Source of the DNA: Oreohelix idahoensis
Lineage: Eukaryota > Mollusca > Gastropoda > Stylommatophora > Oreohelicidae
Reading direction: 5' to 3'
Assembly: GCA_024509875.1 (NCBI GenBank)
Contig: JAMPIV010016257.1
Span: forward strand, 1 to 64,000
Length of the DNA stretch: 64,000 bases
Positions 63,561 to 64,000 of the stretch are shown here, piece by piece (position 1 is the first letter of the stretch; each line of letters opens with the position of its first letter). The position numbers were made by a program, and so were the translations under genes. The notes beneath the pieces are model-generated. The model was not told the DNA's origin. It saw only the letters and a program-made list of their open reading frames with translations, and did not search any database.

Positions 63561-64000
63561 ATTGACTGTTCCTTGATTCGCTATTCATGCGATCTGATTC
63601 ATTTTATAACCTGTGACAATGTACTGTCCGTGATGTCAATGTTGCTGTGATCAATAAACGGTGTACGCGTTGGAAAAACCTTATTCGTCTTACCCGTTGG
63701 TGGATTTCATGACCTTACGTTACTGTTGTGTGGGTGAGAACAGAATATAGACCTACCTAAAGAACTCGTGACATTCGCCCATTATATTTACACACCTGTC
63801 GGCCACTAACAGTAAGCCCGACCTTACTGACATCGTCCTTGTCAGCGGTACTACACCACAACACCCACCACAAACATTCAACAATAACAGAAACACTCGT
63901 AATTATCACAGTAACACTCCATGTGTTGGACCTGTAAAGTGCCCAACGCATGTTGTCCTCCCGGGTTCAATCTATGAAATGGGGTCACGATGTATTGGAA
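63561..64000. other. No firm feature; possible LTR-like 3' end
   Basis: gatcaataaacggtgtac (about 63649) resembles a polyadenylation signal region and is followed by tcttacccgttggtggattt, a pattern common at LTR ends. No matching second LTR or internal coding region is in the window, so this is only a suggestion. Confidence 0.25.

Noticed and set aside
63561..64000. An LTR at the right edge of the window
   Set aside because: Only a polyadenylation-like word and a loosely LTR-like motif are present; no partner LTR or coding region to confirm it.

Overview
The window looks like intergenic DNA from an animal, most likely a lophotrochozoan invertebrate. A gastropod mollusc is my guess, from overall repeat character only. 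No host protein-coding gene could be supported. Nearly everything recognisable is mobile or tandemly repeated DNA: one Ty3/gypsy LTR retrotransposon, five LINE families (named here LINE-I, RTE-1, RTE-3, LINE-D and LINE-E, plus a truncated LINE-F), several tRNA-headed or non-coding short elements (named SINE-A, B, C, M, N), DNA-transposon-like pieces with inverted ends, and about a dozen minisatellites. Family names are local labels; clade assignments come from protein motifs read by eye.

Layout. 1-5,022: a C-free stretch followed by a 2.2-2.4 kb inverted repeat with a 188 bp spacer; its left arm is much noisier than its right arm, which suggests a contig-end artefact. 5-16 kb: scattered SINE-A copies, a full-length B element with target duplication, a tRNA-Asn-like sequence joined to a LINE tail, very long G runs (up to 53 G), a 5'-truncated RTE-3 LINE with target duplication, and an old degenerate minisatellite. 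16.3-25.8 kb: a nearly complete Ty3/gypsy element (235/234 bp LTRs, AATAT target duplication, tRNA-Leu-type primer site, purine tract). A 4.95 kb LINE-I copy is inserted in pol between RNase H and integrase, flanked by a 12 bp duplication. 26-29 kb: a decayed RTE-1 LINE with a 309 bp internal tandem duplication. 30-34 kb: a C element expanded into 27 bp and 36/37 bp arrays, then a 50 bp satellite that received a tRNA-headed SINE. 35-45 kb: TA repeats, SINE-A/B nests, a hAT-like shell containing an RTE-1 LINE that itself grew a 31-unit 26 bp array, and an RTE-3 LINE split by a 2,262 bp element with TGTAGTG/CACTACA ends. 45.7-48.2 kb: LINE-D. 51.8-52.9 kb: LINE-F. 53.6-55 kb: C copies and a SINE. 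55-61 kb: an AT-rich array interrupted by element M, LINE-E (inserted in M) and an internally deleted RTE-3. 60.9-62.5 kb: a 37 bp array grown from an RTE-1 3' end. 62.9-63.6 kb: a 54 bp array.

The elements form a readable history. Several insertions are resolved to the base by target duplications, and many minisatellites can be traced to a short segment of a known transposon copy. The two most unusual items are the repeated birth of minisatellites inside transposon copies and the 2,262 bp element, whose empty target site is known because an uninterrupted LINE copy lies in the same window.
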